NCBI GenBank assembly: GCA_018064885.1
Contig: JAGHUI010000013.1
Coordinates: forward strand, 1 to 64,000
Origin: Candidatus Minthosoma equi
GTDB taxonomy: Bacteria; Bacteroidota; Bacteroidia; Bacteroidales; Bacteroidaceae
Reading direction: 5' to 3'
DNA: 64,000 nucleotides
Below, in pieces: positions 1-9,141 of the stretch. The notes beneath the pieces are model-generated. The model was not told the origin of the DNA. It made no database searches and saw only the letters and a program-made list of their open reading frames with translations. The first letter of the stretch is position 1, and each line of letters starts with the position of its first letter. The translations under genes were made by a program, and so were the position numbers.

Positions 1-425
1 GGTGTAAAGATTACGTCAGTTCGAGCAATTGTATTTTATGCCCTTCGGGCCAATTGAAAAAACATTAAAGAAACAATAAAAACATAAAAAAACAGTTCAA
101 TTTTTGTTTTTTCTTGTTTTTGTTCTGTTTCTTAAAGGTTTTTCTTATCATGGCGCTTGCGCAAAAAACAGATAACAAATTCATCGAACTCACGTAAAGA
201 TTGTTTTTTATTTATATATGTTACCATGGATCAAGAACACCACACATGCTCTCAAATCCAGTACAAAGTTACGCCATTATGATATATATGTATGTAAAAA
301 ATCGTTCCTTTGCCACAAAAAATGTTTCAATGAAACAAATTTTACAGCAAAAGAACGAAATCTTGCAAATGTTTTTTGTATAGTGCAGTGTGGTACGATT
401 CCCAATTCCTAATTCCTAATTCCGT
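1..425. other. AT-rich gene-free left edge
   Basis: No convincing gene is visible here; the short open frames have no recognisable protein features. The stretch holds A/T homopolymer runs, a small hairpin at 40-50 (GCCC, loop TTC, GGGC) and a diverged inverted repeat described separately. Just before the DUF4153 stop codon is a short tandem run of AATTCCT (about 398-422). No T-run terminator is evident for the minus-strand gene ending at 426. Confidence 0.5.
13..195. repeat. Imperfect inverted repeat pair
   Basis: ACGTCAGTTCGA at 13-24 is matched by TCGAACTCACGT at 184-195, which is its reverse complement with one mismatch. The flanks AATT and TAA also partly match. The arms are about 160 bp apart with AT-rich DNA between them. 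It could be a degenerate copy of a dispersed intergenic repeat; nothing here shows that it is mobile or functional. Confidence 0.4.
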
Positions 426-2186
426 CTAATGATGGAAGATGCATCCGCTGATGGAGAAGAGACGGTTTGAATACACCTTGAGATGCTCAACAACAAGAAC
501 GGCATCGCCTGTCTCGTTGCGGAAAACGTATTGGCGCTCATTGTCAAGATTGCGATAGGCAATCACGAAATCGCCAAACGTGTCGTGCGAATACACAAAA
601 GTGGAATCGTTGCCATTCCTTGCCGAGCCATTCTCCTCGTCAGCATCAGACACATTCATGTGCATCGGGTTCTGGCTTTCGGAAACAAGGGTGAAACTCT
701 CATATCCCTGCGGAACATGGAAGCCTGCTCCATCATCGTATAAGTATTCCATATCGTTTGACGATTCGCTTCCAACAGCCAACGAATTGTACTGCATGAA
801 CATCTCGTAGTTGAGATAGAGCGACAGATGCGAGCACTCCTGCTTAATCCTGTCATTGAAATCCTTGCTGTTCTGCAGCACGTCGTAGAATCGGCGGCTC
901 TCCTTCTCAGTCATCATCTGCATGCTCTGGCGCAACACAGTCTCAGTCATTTCGCTCATGTTGAGATTGTACTTCTTGGTTATTGCATCATATCTGTCAA
1001 GCATCATGCTGCGATATGCGCTGTTAAAGTTCCACGGATGGCACGATGTGAGAACAACCAAGGCGGCAAAGCTGATGCTTATCCAATGGATGCGGCGAGC
1101 CTTGCCCACAATGAGACCTATGGCAACAGCATAGAACCAGAGGTTGAGCGTGAGGACATAAAGGCGGTTCGCCGTGATGCCATAGTCCATGAAACGGCGA
1201 GCCAGACCTACGCTCATCAGGAAAATCAGCGGAACAACAGCGTATGGAACAATGCGCATGAACCACTTGCCCTGCACCATGCCCCATTCGCCGTTCGGCA
1301 CACGAGACTCGCCATTAGCCACCACACGATATGGATACATAAGGAACGTGATGAGGATGACACCCAGCATCATTACCGACACCATCGTAGCCAGCATGCC
1401 CTCAGGCAGAGTCCATGTGAAGAGAATCTTCAATCCATAGGCATAGAGCACAAGAATATAGAGCACAGCAAGCGGAATGAAGAGAAATTTCGTCACCCCA
1501 AGCACAAACCTATTCTTCGGCAACTGCGCATTGTGCTTCTCCTCACCCGACGGAATGCGAATGTGGAACAGCAGGATAGGAAGAGAGATCAGACAGAGAA
1601 TGCAGTATGTGAACACGATATCCTCCTCGACCTCAAATCCGAAAAGCTCGGCAGCACCATAATAAAGGAAACTGATGCCGCCACACATCACGCCGCCCAC
1701 CGTCAGGGCAATGGCAGCACTGGAGACGAGGCGAAACACGAAGTTCCACGACTTGCAATCGTCCCTCTCCCTGAGGAAAGGCAAGAAGCACAACACCACC
1801 AGCAATGCAGCCACAGCCCCACTCTGAGCAATCTGCACTGCAAGGTTTATGTCGTCGGCATAGTGAAGGACAATGCTGTCCGCACCCAGCAGCAGCAAGG
1901 GCAGCAGCCAGAACGCCAAGCACCTCACGCACCTTCCCATGCAAGGCAAAGCATACCCCACGTTGTCCTCAGCCCAAAGATGCTGAATGAGAGCCACCAG
2001 CATGCCCACGCTCAGGAAGAAAGTCAGCGCATCAGGACTCTGGTCCATCCACGCATAGCAAATGAGTTGCACAGACAGAGCCAGCGTAAAGGCGAGACTA
2101 ACGGGAAACCTCCTCACCGCCACCTTAGCCCCCTCGTTGATTTTCCAAAAATTCAAAATCCTATCACCAACCATCATCATATACAT
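426..2186 (-). CDS. DUF4153-type polytopic membrane protein
   Basis: A 586-residue inner-membrane protein of unknown function. The first two thirds are a series of hydrophobic segments, about a dozen predicted helices starting near residue 28. The last roughly 170 residues are soluble and begin after a segment containing SCHPWNFNSAYRSM. The arrangement and length match the DUF4153 family of Bacteroidales, which has no established function. The ATG at 2186 is used; three in-frame ATGs follow within twelve codons, so the exact start is uncertain. It lies 46 bp downstream of the TolC gene on the same strand and may be the last gene of the ABC efflux operon. Confidence 0.7.
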   Translation of the reverse strand: MYMMMVGDRILNFWKINEGAKVAVRRFPVSLAFTLALSVQLICYAWMDQSPDALTFFLSVGMLVALIQHLWAEDNVGYALPCMGRCVRCLAFWLLPLLLLGADSIVLHYADDINLAVQIAQSGAVAALLVVLCFLPFLRERDDCKSWNFVFRLVSSAAIALTVGGVMCGGISFLYYGAAELFGFEVEEDIVFTYCILCLISLPILLFHIRIPSGEEKHNAQLPKNRFVLGVTKFLFIPLAVLYILVLYAYGLKILFTWTLPEGMLATMVSVMMLGVILITFLMYPYRVVANGESRVPNGEWGMVQGKWFMRIVPYAVVPLIFLMSVGLARRFMDYGITANRLYVLTLNLWFYAVAIGLIVGKARRIHWISISFAALVVLTSCHPWNFNSAYRSMMLDRYDAITKKYNLNMSEMTETVLRQSMQMMTEKESRRFYDVLQNSKDFNDRIKQECSHLSLYLNYEMFMQYNSLAVGSESSNDMEYLYDDGAGFHVPQGYESFTLVSESQNPMHMNVSDADEENGSARNGNDSTFVYSHDTFGDFVIAYRNLDNERQYVFRNETGDAVLVVEHLKVYSNRLFSISGCIFHH

Positions 2187-2232
2187 ATTTATTTATAGCC
2201 ATTCAACATAAAAAACAAGAAAAACATTTCAT

Positions 2233-3537
2233 TTACCTCCCCCTATAGAAATTAAGTATTTTTTCACGGAACATGAATGTGTAGCGTGACTGGAGGGCGG
2301 TGGACTCGGAGTTGAGAAGGTTTGTGCGTGACTCCTGATATTCGGTGGCTGTTGCCTTGCCGTTCTCGAATTTCTTTTCCATCAGATTGAATGATTCCTG
2401 ACTTGATTTCAAGGCGGCTTCGCTGCTGATGCATTGCTTCTGTGCGGCAAAGGCTTTGTAGTATGCCTGCTGTATCTCTTTATAAAGCGTTTTCTTTGTC
2501 TCTTCCATCTGTAACTGCTGATTCTGCACTTGCAGACGTGCCTGTCGGACACTGTTGCGTGTGCTGAAACGGTCGAATATCGGTATGTTGAGCGAGAGGG
2601 ATAGCGACTGGTTGAAGTTGTCTTTCATCTGTCTGCTGAACGAGGCAGCTTCGAAGCCGCTTGTCTTGTAGTAGGATGACCCCATGCCTGCGGAGAGGTG
2701 AACAGATGGGTAGTAGCCTGCCTTAGCTACATTTACGCTTTTCTCTGCACTCTGCAAACGATACTTGTCTGCCTCAATCTGCGGTTTCACTCCAAGGGCT
2801 TCGGCATAGACGGCATCGGGATGCGTGAGTAATACTGACGATGCGTCGGGAGCGTCGGGACGGGCAATATCGAAGCCTTCGGGTGATTGGAGTTCAAGCA
2901 GTTGCGACAAATCGAGCAAGGCGAGCATGGCATTGTTCTGCTGCTGTGTCAGCTGGAGTTCGGCGGCTGCTGCTTGAGAGCGCATCTCTGCCACTTGGCT
3001 TTCTGCTTCCTTGCCATTACGGAACAATTTTTCCACACGAAGAAGTTGTGCTTCGCTGAGTGCTTTCTGACGCTCGCTGACTTCCACCAAGTCTTTCTGA
3101 TATATTGCTTCGAGATATGCAGACATCACTTGCATTGCCAAGCTTTCCTTTGCTCTTGAAAGGTCGGCAATGGCTGCTTGGAGGTTCAGGCGATTTACTT
3201 TAATCTGATTGCTCAACTGACCGCCTGTATAGAGCGGCACATCAGCTCCGAGATTGAAACTGGTGCTCTGTGTGTTGCGATTTGCGTATGTATTATTAGC
3301 AGTCAAGCCACGACCAAAGCCGAGTCCTTCGCTGCCATTTGCCGAAACGCTTGGCAAACGATTGTTCTGGGATGTATTGAGACTTATGCGCTGCTGCTCA
3401 ACATTGTTTTCCTGCTGTTTGATGTTCAAATTGTTAGATATGGCATGATCTATGCATTTGTCAAGACTCCACTGCTGCTGGGCTGAGAGCATGGCACAAC
3501 AAGCGAACGTAGCACAGGTTATTGCTATTTTTCTCAT
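2233..3537 (-). CDS. TolC-family outer membrane efflux protein
   Basis: A 434-residue TolC-like outer membrane channel with a Sec signal peptide (cleavage probably after LSAQ, about residue 20). Two repeated helical halves have the usual coiled-coil heptads, rich in Gln, Ala and Leu. The conserved theme LDKCIDHAISNN opens the mature protein and LNIPIFDRF lies in the second half, as in this family. It is the last of five tightly linked genes: its ATG overlaps the stop of the membrane fusion gene in an ATGA. It would supply the outer membrane exit duct for the ABC pump encoded upstream. The substrate cannot be inferred. Confidence 0.9.
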   Translation of the reverse strand: MRKIAITCATFACCAMLSAQQQWSLDKCIDHAISNNLNIKQQENNVEQQRISLNTSQNNRLPSVSANGSEGLGFGRGLTANNTYANRNTQSTSFNLGADVPLYTGGQLSNQIKVNRLNLQAAIADLSRAKESLAMQVMSAYLEAIYQKDLVEVSERQKALSEAQLLRVEKLFRNGKEAESQVAEMRSQAAAAELQLTQQQNNAMLALLDLSQLLELQSPEGFDIARPDAPDASSVLLTHPDAVYAEALGVKPQIEADKYRLQSAEKSVNVAKAGYYPSVHLSAGMGSSYYKTSGFEAASFSRQMKDNFNQSLSLSLNIPIFDRFSTRNSVRQARLQVQNQQLQMEETKKTLYKEIQQAYYKAFAAQKQCISSEAALKSSQESFNLMEKKFENGKATATEYQESRTNLLNSESTALQSRYTFMFREKILNFYRGR

Positions 3538-4637
3538 TTTTCCTCGATCTTTAGAATACCACGAACCTTCTGACCCACCTTCAAGCCTTGCTTAATCTCT
3601 ATATTTATGCCATCGCTGAGACCAGTCTTAACTGCTGTTCTTTGGAAGGCTGGTTTTGGCAAGCTGTCTGTCATAACATAAACAAAGGTGCTATCACCAT
3701 TGAATTCCAAGGCAGCTTCTGGCACACAGATGGCTTTCATGGCTTTTTCTAATACAATTTCCGCATTGGCTCCGTAGCCTGATCGCAATGTTGTGCCTTC
3801 AGGAACTGTGATGGCTGCTTTAATTTCGAATTGGTTAGCACCGTTAGACTCTACTCCCTTTGGCGATATGTATTCCAAAGTAGCATCAAGTTTCAAATCT
3901 TGAACAGCACCAACGGTGATTTCCACAGGCATGCCTTCAATGATGCGGCCAACCTCTGTCTCATCGATGTTGCCTCGGAAAATGAGTTTGCTCATATCGG
4001 CAACAGTCGCAATAGTTGTACCGTCGTTGAATGAGTTACTGAGAATGACAGAGTTACCCACCTTCACAGGAATATCAAGAATAAGTCCGTCGATGGTTGA
4101 GCGGATGAGTGTGGTGCTCATCTGAGCATTGCTGAGCGATACGCCCTCACGAACAATATTAAGTGCGTCCTTGGCATTGGAAAGTTCTGCCTTGGCATTC
4201 TTCAAAGCGACTTCCGATTTCTCGTAATCTTCTGCACTTACAACCTTATCATTATACAGATTCTTCATACGCTCAAAGTCTGTTTGTGCCTGACGCAAGG
4301 TGATCTCGGCAAGCTTCACACGATTCTCCGAACTGGACAGGTTGGACATATCGGGAATAACCTTGACCTTAGCAATAACCTCATCTTTGGCTACCATCTG
4401 ACCTGCCTCCTTGTAGAGTTCTGTGATGATACCCGAAATCTGCGGCTTGATGCTAACTTCATCGCGAGGCACTATCTTGCCTGTTACGATCGTCGTCTTT
4501 TCCAGGTCTTTGAGTGCCACGGTGCATATCTCGTATTCATCCTCCTTAGGCTGTGACTTTTGATAGAGGAACACGAATGTACCGATAAATATTAGGGCAA
4601 TTAATGCTATGCCCAACCATTTGAAAATCTTTTTCAT
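3534..4637 (-). CDS. Periplasmic membrane fusion protein (HlyD/MacA-like)
   Basis: A 367-residue adaptor of a tripartite efflux system. It has one N-terminal membrane anchor (about residues 8-25), a lipoyl-like half motif (VSIKPQISGIITELYKEAG), a coiled-coil hairpin around residues 105-165 with repeated Ala/Glu/Lys heptads, the second lipoyl half (STIDGLILDIPVKVG) and a beta-barrel domain. This is the standard order for MacA/HlyD adaptors. It ends in a 4 bp overlap with tolC and starts about 40 bp after the permease stop. In complex it would bridge the inner membrane permeases and the TolC channel. Confidence 0.9.
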   Translation of the reverse strand: MKKIFKWLGIALIALIFIGTFVFLYQKSQPKEDEYEICTVALKDLEKTTIVTGKIVPRDEVSIKPQISGIITELYKEAGQMVAKDEVIAKVKVIPDMSNLSSSENRVKLAEITLRQAQTDFERMKNLYNDKVVSAEDYEKSEVALKNAKAELSNAKDALNIVREGVSLSNAQMSTTLIRSTIDGLILDIPVKVGNSVILSNSFNDGTTIATVADMSKLIFRGNIDETEVGRIIEGMPVEITVGAVQDLKLDATLEYISPKGVESNGANQFEIKAAITVPEGTTLRSGYGANAEIVLEKAMKAICVPEAALEFNGDSTFVYVMTDSLPKPAFQRTAVKTGLSDGINIEIKQGLKVGQKVRGILKIEEK

Positions 4638-4643
4638 ATTTTT

Positions 4644-4680
4644 CGTTTTAGTTTTCGTTTTAGTTTTCGTTTTAGTTTTT
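4644..4680. repeat. Short tandem repeat, GTTTTAGTTTTC units
   Basis: Three copies of a 12-base unit (GTTTTAGTTTTC on the plus strand) fill the gap between the permease and membrane fusion genes and run into the permease stop codon. Similar runs occur at 9863-9894, 10568-10592 and, on the opposite strand, 17718-17762. All lie between adjacent same-strand genes. Confidence 0.75.
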
Positions 4681-5980
4681 ATTCCTCCCTCATTGCTTCC
4701 ACAGGTTTTACACCCATTGCTCTGAGTGCTGGCGCAAGTCCCGCAAGCACACCAAGAAGGCTGATAAGTACTGCGGCTCCCACTGCTAAGGCAAAGGTTA
4801 TCTGGAACTCTGCCTCTGGAGTGTCGGCTCGCACTCCCATCTCTACCATTTGCAGAATGAGCACGGCAAATACTATTCCGCTCATACCTGCAACAAGGGT
4901 GAGCACTATGCTTTCTGCCATAATCATTCCCAAGATGCTATGAGGAGTAGCACCTATGGCACGGCGGATGCCTATCTCTGTGGTTCGTTCTTTTACGGTG
5001 ACAATCATGATGTTGCTCACACCAATAGCACCTGAGAAAAGTGTACCGAGACCTATCATCCAAACAAGTATGCTTACTCCCTGAAAAAGGGAATCAATCA
5101 TAGAGAATATGGCTTCTGTGTTCACCTTGATAACAGCTTGTGTGTCATGTGGATGTATAAGATGTTTTCTCTTTAGCACAGCCTCAACTTTATACTGAAC
5201 GTCTGACATTTTGTACGCATTCTTTGCGGTGAGACAGAGCACATCCACATTATTTCCTTTATTATACATCTGCTGAACAACGCTATAAGGCATATATATG
5301 GATGATTCTGCGTTTCCGCCAATACTTATGCCACCACCAGACTTGCCGCTCAACCCTACTACACAATAATATACACTATCCACACGAATGTACTGTCCAC
5401 ATGGATTAACCTCGCCAGGGAACAATTCTTCGGCAATTCTTTTTCCAATGACACAGACTTTCCTCTTCTGCTGAACATCCACTCCGTTTATTTCCCTGCC
5501 TTGCTTTATCTTTGGATTGTCAACTTGCTGATAGTCTGGATAGATACCGCTGACGGAACATGTGCAGCTTTTGTCATTTCGAGAAGCATTGCTGCCCCAT
5601 CCTCTTACCGTAGGAGTAACAACGTCAAGTTCTGCCACACTTTGCTTGAGATATTGAACATCATTGAGTTCCACATTCCATGAGCGACCTTTCTGGAATC
5701 CTTTATATGCCTCACTGGTCTGGCCAGCAAAGATAAAACCCGAATTGCTTGCCATGCCAGCAAAATTATTGGCAAGAATGGACTCAAGACCTTTACCGCC
5801 GCCCATGAGCAGTACGAGCATAAACACTCCCCAGAAAATGCCGAATGCCGTGAGGAAGGTTCTTGCACGGTTGCGCAAGAGAGAGTCGAATATCTCTTCC
5901 CACAGATCTCTGTCGAAATAACTACGGAACGAGAGACGTGAGCCCTCTGATTTTACAGACTTGCTTTCTTTCGTTCTCAT
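4679..5980 (-). CDS. MacB-like ABC transporter permease
   Basis: A 433-residue permease of the MacB/FtsX class. It has an N-terminal helix (about 40-62, FLTAFGIFWGVFMLVLLMGGG), a large periplasmic domain (about 70-300), and three C-terminal helices, the first containing the FSGAIGVSNIMIVTVKERT signature and RRAIGATPHSI. The C-terminus LRAMGVKPVEAMREE is typical. The start overlaps the stop of the neighbouring permease gene (ATGA). Together with 5977-7299 it should form a heterodimeric transmembrane part for the single ATPase. Confidence 0.9.
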   Translation of the reverse strand: MRTKESKSVKSEGSRLSFRSYFDRDLWEEIFDSLLRNRARTFLTAFGIFWGVFMLVLLMGGGKGLESILANNFAGMASNSGFIFAGQTSEAYKGFQKGRSWNVELNDVQYLKQSVAELDVVTPTVRGWGSNASRNDKSCTCSVSGIYPDYQQVDNPKIKQGREINGVDVQQKRKVCVIGKRIAEELFPGEVNPCGQYIRVDSVYYCVVGLSGKSGGGISIGGNAESSIYMPYSVVQQMYNKGNNVDVLCLTAKNAYKMSDVQYKVEAVLKRKHLIHPHDTQAVIKVNTEAIFSMIDSLFQGVSILVWMIGLGTLFSGAIGVSNIMIVTVKERTTEIGIRRAIGATPHSILGMIMAESIVLTLVAGMSGIVFAVLILQMVEMGVRADTPEAEFQITFALAVGAAVLISLLGVLAGLAPALRAMGVKPVEAMREE

Positions 5981-7299
5981 CCTCGCATTGCTTCTATTGG
6001 TTTAACTTTCATTGCTTTTCGTGCCGGGAAGAATCCTGCAAGGGCTCCAGCTACGATAATCACTATGGTGGCATAGATACAGATGCTGAGATCTACGGTT
6101 GGATCCACAAAGTATTTTGCTTGGAACACACCCACGTCCATAGTCTGATTACCCACAGTCTTGTCCATCCATTCGCAGAAGAGTACTCCTAATACCATTC
6201 CGATATATCCGAAAATGCCTGTGATTATGATACTCTCAAGAATCACCATTCTGATGATTGCCCAAGGATGAGCACCTATGGCACGACGGATGCCAAACTC
6301 CCTTGTGCGCTCTTTCACGCTGATTAGCATAATGTTGCTTACGCCAACAATTCCGCTAAGCAGGGTTAGCAGACCAAGCACCCAGAAAGCGATATGCAGT
6401 ATGTCCATTGCCTTGTTCATGGATATGCTGTCCTTTGCCTGATTCCATATCCACAAAGCACTTCTGTCGTCTGGGCTGAAAGAATGGATACGGCTTGTTG
6501 AACGCAAAAAGTCTTTTTCAAATTCTTCCATCGCCTCTTCTGTCGGGATGTTCTTGATGGTCATGGTTAATTCATCCAGTTTTTCTCCTTTATTATATAT
6601 TGTGGAGATTGTGGAATATGGCGCATAGAGCTCACTGTTCTGATTCATCTCGTTTGCTTTGTATATTCCAACAACACGGAAAGGGATATTACCAACACTA
6701 ACGACCTGTCCCAAAGCACTTTTGCCATCCTTGAAGAGGTCTTTCACATTCTTATCACTAATAACCAATGTCTTGCGACTTTCACTAACATCTATATCAT
6801 TTATGAATCGTCCCTCCAACATCTTTATGGCATAGGAGGCAGCATATCCAGGATAAATTCCTGTCAGTGTGGCACTCAGATACTTGCCTTCAAACGCTGC
6901 CACCATTCCGCTCTGCTCGCAAGTGGGCATCACATCTTTCACTCGGTCGCTGAAAGTACGTTCGGTCATTTCACGGTCACGTTGATCCAATTCTATCCTT
7001 CGTCCTTCCTTTATACCCTCATAAGGTTTTGTGGTTCTTCCGCCATACACATGAATGGCATCGAATGACATGTTTCCCATATTAGCCGTGAAGGAGTGGA
7101 TCAGTCCATTGCCTGCACCAAGCAGCACAATAAGCAAAAAAAGTCCGCTTGTCACAGCAAATCCTGTGGCAATAGTCCTAAGCTTATTACGCTTCAACTC
7201 TGCTAATATTTCTGATATCGTATCTATAGTAGTTGAAAAATTAAAAGTTGAGATTTTGAAGTTCTGAGATTCAGAGATTATGAGTTTTGAGTTTCCCAT
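5977..7299 (-). CDS. MacB-like ABC transporter permease, second subunit
   Basis: Second MacB-type permease, 440 residues from the ATG at 7299. A longer frame runs back to 7341 but starts with TTG; another ATG is at 7323. The 7299 start overlaps the ATPase gene by 29 bp. It shows the same plan as its partner: N-terminal helix (LRTIATGFAVTSGLFLLIVL), periplasmic domain, and three C-terminal helices with LLSGIVGVSNIMLISVKERT and RRAIGAHPWAI. Two different permeases in tandem with one ATPase is a common Bacteroidales arrangement. Confidence 0.88.
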   Translation of the reverse strand: MGNSKLIISESQNFKISTFNFSTTIDTISEILAELKRNKLRTIATGFAVTSGLFLLIVLLGAGNGLIHSFTANMGNMSFDAIHVYGGRTTKPYEGIKEGRRIELDQRDREMTERTFSDRVKDVMPTCEQSGMVAAFEGKYLSATLTGIYPGYAASYAIKMLEGRFINDIDVSESRKTLVISDKNVKDLFKDGKSALGQVVSVGNIPFRVVGIYKANEMNQNSELYAPYSTISTIYNKGEKLDELTMTIKNIPTEEAMEEFEKDFLRSTSRIHSFSPDDRSALWIWNQAKDSISMNKAMDILHIAFWVLGLLTLLSGIVGVSNIMLISVKERTREFGIRRAIGAHPWAIIRMVILESIIITGIFGYIGMVLGVLFCEWMDKTVGNQTMDVGVFQAKYFVDPTVDLSICIYATIVIIVAGALAGFFPARKAMKVKPIEAMRG

Positions 7300-7978
7300 T
7301 CTCCTGATACTCAGTCTTTCCATTGTAAACCTGACCGTCAATGATGTTAATGATTCTGTCTGCTCTCATGCCCACATCTAGTTCGTGTGTAACAACGATG
7401 ATTGTCATTCCCTGGCGATGCAATTCGTCAAGAAGATCAAGAACTTCCACCGTAGTCTTACTGTCAAGCGCACCTGTAGGTTCGTCTGCAAGTATGATTT
7501 TTGGATTAGTTATTAATGCACGAGCTATGGCAACACGCTGCTTCTGTCCACCAGAGAGTTCGCTTGGATAATGGTCTGCCCATGCTGTCAATCCTACCTT
7601 TTCAAGAAATTCCATTGCCAAAGCATTTCTTTTCTTTCTTCCAACACCACGATAGAACAAGGGAAGCGCTACGTTCTCCACAGCATTCTTGAAAGATATT
7701 AGGTTGAAAGACTGGAAGATGAAGCCAATCATGCGATTGCGATAGTCGGCTGCCTTATTCTCGCTAAGGTTTCGTATCAGCGTACCATCCAGCGTGTATT
7801 CCCCCTCATCATAATCATCAAGTATGCCAAGCACATTCAGCAGGGTGCTCTTTCCCGAACCTGATGCTCCCATAATGGCTACATACTCACCTTCGGCAAT
7901 GTGCAGATTTATTCCTTTCAGCACATGCAACGGCTGTGCTCCCTGATATGTCTTATGTATATTGCTAAGCTGTATCAT
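7271..7978 (-). CDS. ABC transporter ATPase (MacB/LolD class)
   Basis: A 235-residue ATPase powering the adjacent permeases. From the ATG at 7978, Walker A is GASGSGKS (37-44), the signature is LSGGQKQR (141-148), and Walker B is IILADEPTGALD with the catalytic Glu at about 166; the switch His lies in VTHE. A frame extending to 8005 adds nine residues with no family support, so the start at MIQLSNIHKTY is preferred. It is the promoter-proximal gene of the efflux operon; a TACCTTTG box lies about 25 bp upstream. Confidence 0.93.
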   Translation of the reverse strand: MIQLSNIHKTYQGAQPLHVLKGINLHIAEGEYVAIMGASGSGKSTLLNVLGILDDYDEGEYTLDGTLIRNLSENKAADYRNRMIGFIFQSFNLISFKNAVENVALPLFYRGVGRKKRNALAMEFLEKVGLTAWADHYPSELSGGQKQRVAIARALITNPKIILADEPTGALDSKTTVEVLDLLDELHRQGMTIIVVTHELDVGMRADRIINIIDGQVYNGKTEYQENGKLKTHNL

Positions 7979-8002
7979 TTGTTTATTTTCCGAAAAAACG
8001 AA

Positions 8003-8010
8003 CAAAGGTA
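8003..8010 (-). promoter_or_regulatory. Bacteroidetes -7 box, ABC efflux operon
   Basis: TACCTTTG on the minus strand fits the TAnnTTTG box of the Bacteroidetes primary sigma factor and lies about 25 bp before the ATPase ATG. No clear TTTG -33 element is seen at 19-21 bp spacing, so the call rests on the -7 box and its position. Confidence 0.35.
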
Positions 8011-8103
8011 TAAATTTACTCGGAATGTTACGGTCTTCTGCCTATTAAAAAAACTTAAAGCTTATTTATTTGACATAATGTCTGGTTTTTTATTGCTGAG
8101 GAG

Positions 8104-8134
8104 TTTGTCATATTATTTTTTTTCAATAACTTTG
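8104..8134 (+). promoter_or_regulatory. Bacteroidetes-type promoter (TTTG-N19-TAACTTTG)
   Basis: TTTG at 8104-8107 and TAACTTTG at 8127-8134 are separated by exactly 19 bp, matching the Bacteroidetes -33/-7 consensus. Transcription would begin near 8141, giving a leader of about 12-20 nt before the dehydrogenase start. This is the clearest plus-strand promoter in the window. Confidence 0.65.
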
Positions 8135-8152
8135 CATAACTTTTTGTAAAAG

Positions 8153-9118
8153 ATGAGAAAGATGAAGATTGTTATTCTTGACGCATTTTCTGTTGACCAG
8201 GGCGATTTGGCTTGGGACGATCTGGAGAAACTTGCTGAGGTGGTGGCGTACGAGCGCACTGCGCCAGATGAGGTGGTGGCTCGATGCAGGGGAGCGGAAA
8301 TTGTGCTGACGAACAAGGTGGTGCTCGACGCTGAGACGCTGAACCTCTTGCCTCGTCTGCAGTACATCGGTGTGCTTGCCACTGGATATAACGTGGTTGA
8401 CCTTGAGGCTGCCAGCAAGCAGAACGTGGTGGTCACCAACATTCCTGCTTACTCTACGGAGAGTGTGGCTCAGATGGTGTTCTGCCACATTCTGAACATC
8501 GTGGGAAGGGTGGATCATTATGCTCGTGAGAACAGGAAGGGGAAATGGAGTGCTTCGCCCGATTTCTGCTATCTCGACCATGGTCTCTTTGAGCTGAACG
8601 GCAAGAAGATGGGCATCATTGGTCTGGGCAATACTGGCATGGCTACGGCTCGCATCGCCAGAGGTTTAGGGCTGAGTGTGCTTGCCTATACTTCTAAGAA
8701 TGAGGAGGATTTGCCATACGGCATCAAGAAGGCTGACATGGAGACGATTTTCAGCTCTTGCGACATTGTCTCGCTTCATTGTCCTTTGACAGAGAGCACA
8801 CACCATCTGGTTGACGATGAGAAGCTTGCGCTGATGAAGCCGTCGGCTATTCTCATCAACACTGGACGTGGTCCGCTGGTTGATGATGAAGCTGTTGCTG
8901 CTGCTCTGGAGGCTGGAGAGATTGCTGCTTTCGGTGCTGATGTCCTCACCACAGAGCCTGCTCCGCTGGACAATCCTTTGCTTCGTGCCAAGAACTGCTA
9001 TCTCACTCCTCACATTGCGTGGGCTACTCGCGAGGCTCGACAGCGACTCATGAGCATCTGCACAGAGAATGTCAAGGCGTTCCTTGAGGGCGATGTGATA
9101 AATCAAGTAAACAATTAA
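8153..9118 (+). CDS. D-2-hydroxyacid dehydrogenase (NAD-dependent)
   Basis: A 321-residue cytoplasmic oxidoreductase of the D-isomer 2-hydroxyacid dehydrogenase family, probably reducing a 2-keto acid such as hydroxypyruvate or glyoxylate. The nucleotide-binding motif GLGNTG is at 157-162, and the catalytic triad fits Arg239 (INTGRGPLVD), Glu268 (TTEPA) and His287 (LTPHIAW). Length is normal for the family. A second ATG at 8162 gives a start three residues shorter and cannot be excluded, because the predicted transcript start is so close. The family is broad and the substrate is not fixed by sequence. Confidence 0.92.
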   Translation: MRKMKIVILDAFSVDQGDLAWDDLEKLAEVVAYERTAPDEVVARCRGAEIVLTNKVVLDAETLNLLPRLQYIGVLATGYNVVDLEAASKQNVVVTNIPAYSTESVAQMVFCHILNIVGRVDHYARENRKGKWSASPDFCYLDHGLFELNGKKMGIIGLGNTGMATARIARGLGLSVLAYTSKNEEDLPYGIKKADMETIFSSCDIVSLHCPLTESTHHLVDDEKLALMKPSAILINTGRGPLVDDEAVAAALEAGEIAAFGADVLTTEPAPLDNPLLRAKNCYLTPHIAWATREARQRLMSICTENVKAFLEGDVINQVNN

Positions 9119-9141
9119 ACTATAGCCCCACCCCCATATCT

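Noticed and set aside
828-2198. 456-residue plus-strand open frame
   Set aside because: It lies antisense to the DUF4153 gene, is rich in His, Gln and Arg with no hydrophobic core or domain pattern, and is explained by codon bias on the other strand.
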